Assembly: GCA_900768075.1 (NCBI GenBank)
Contig: CAAGBN010000047.1
Coordinates: 1-12,599 of the forward strand
Source of the DNA: Clostridia bacterium
GTDB taxonomy: Bacteria > Bacillota > Clostridia > Oscillospirales > Acutalibacteraceae
Length of the DNA stretch: 12,599 bases
Direction: 5' to 3'
This document shows, one piece after another, positions 12,557 to 12,599 of this stretch; the stretch's first letter is position 1, and each line of letters begins with the position of its first letter. A program made the translations under genes and the position numbers. The notes under the pieces were generated by a model. It was not told the origin of the DNA. It did no database searches and saw nothing but the letters and a program-made list of their open reading frames with translations.

Positions 12557-12599
12557 ATGAGCAGAAAAGTAAAAATTAAGTTTACGGATTTTGAGTGCA
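12557..12599 (+). CDS. Start of an unknown gene cut by the window edge
   Basis: Only 14 codons are present, beginning MSRKVKIKFTDFEC. A strong AGGAGG ribosome site (12542-12547) lies 9 nt upstream, inside the hairpin. The basic strand followed by TDF is too little to assign a family. It is probably part of the same accessory block as the preceding gene. Confidence 0.6.
   Translation, partial: MSRKVKIKFTDFEC

Overview
The window looks like the chromosome of a moderately low-GC Firmicute of the gut Clostridia type (Ruminococcaceae/Oscillospiraceae are the best guess). Sampled 60-base lines of the core genes run near 40% GC. Genes have strong AGGAGG-like ribosome sites, some TTG starts and textbook sigma-A promoters, and tRNA-Lys carries an encoded CCA. 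MnmA, RlmD with a Clostridia-style C-terminal extension and a VanR/VanS-like pair point the same way. The lineage is inferred from content, not proven.

Layout, left to right. (1) 1-261: the cut end of a palindromic repeat, then tRNA-Lys(UUU) on the minus strand with its own promoter and terminator. (2) 361-1680: an archaeal-type cofactor-independent phosphoglycerate mutase/proposed homoserine kinase (apgM family) with promoter and terminator. (3) 1702-1780: a compact repeat that folds as an outer stem closing three triloop hairpins. (4) 1853-2354: a consensus promoter, a roughly 125-nt leader and a small double zinc-ribbon protein. (5) 2428-3840: a membrane-anchored or secreted TIM-barrel glycoside-hydrolase-like protein, ending in a bidirectional terminator shared with the convergent mnmA (minus strand, to 4946). 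(6) 4954-5350: about 400 bp without a gene, almost wholly made of inverted repeats, including a second, inverted and covarying copy of the three-armed element.

(7) 5375-8119: two two-component systems arranged head to head. The minus-strand pair (regulator 6540-7229, kinase 5375-6568) resembles VanR/VanS, including the TTG start of the kinase inside the end of the regulator gene, but no vanH/A/X-type genes are visible. The plus-strand pair (regulator 7436-8119, kinase 8157-9449) is a second OmpR-type system. The 206-bp space between them holds a TCTTAAG-N4-TCTTAAG direct repeat (11-bp period), a likely response-regulator operator. (8) 9442-11070: rlmD, overlapping the second kinase by 8 nt, with a C-terminal extension of about 93 residues where base composition starts to drift toward AT. 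(9) 11117-12599: a strongly AT-rich accessory gene for an unrecognised two-helix membrane protein, then a long hairpin that hides the ribosome site of a gene running off the window.

How the genes work together: MnmA thiolates U34 of tRNAs such as the tRNA-Lys(UUU) encoded here, and RlmD methylates 23S rRNA, so the window has a translation/RNA-modification theme interleaved with envelope sensing (two kinases, a surface hydrolase). The most unusual material is structural: the three-armed repeat family and palindrome cluster, the shared two-component operator, and the accessory DNA after rlmD with its RBS-masking hairpin.
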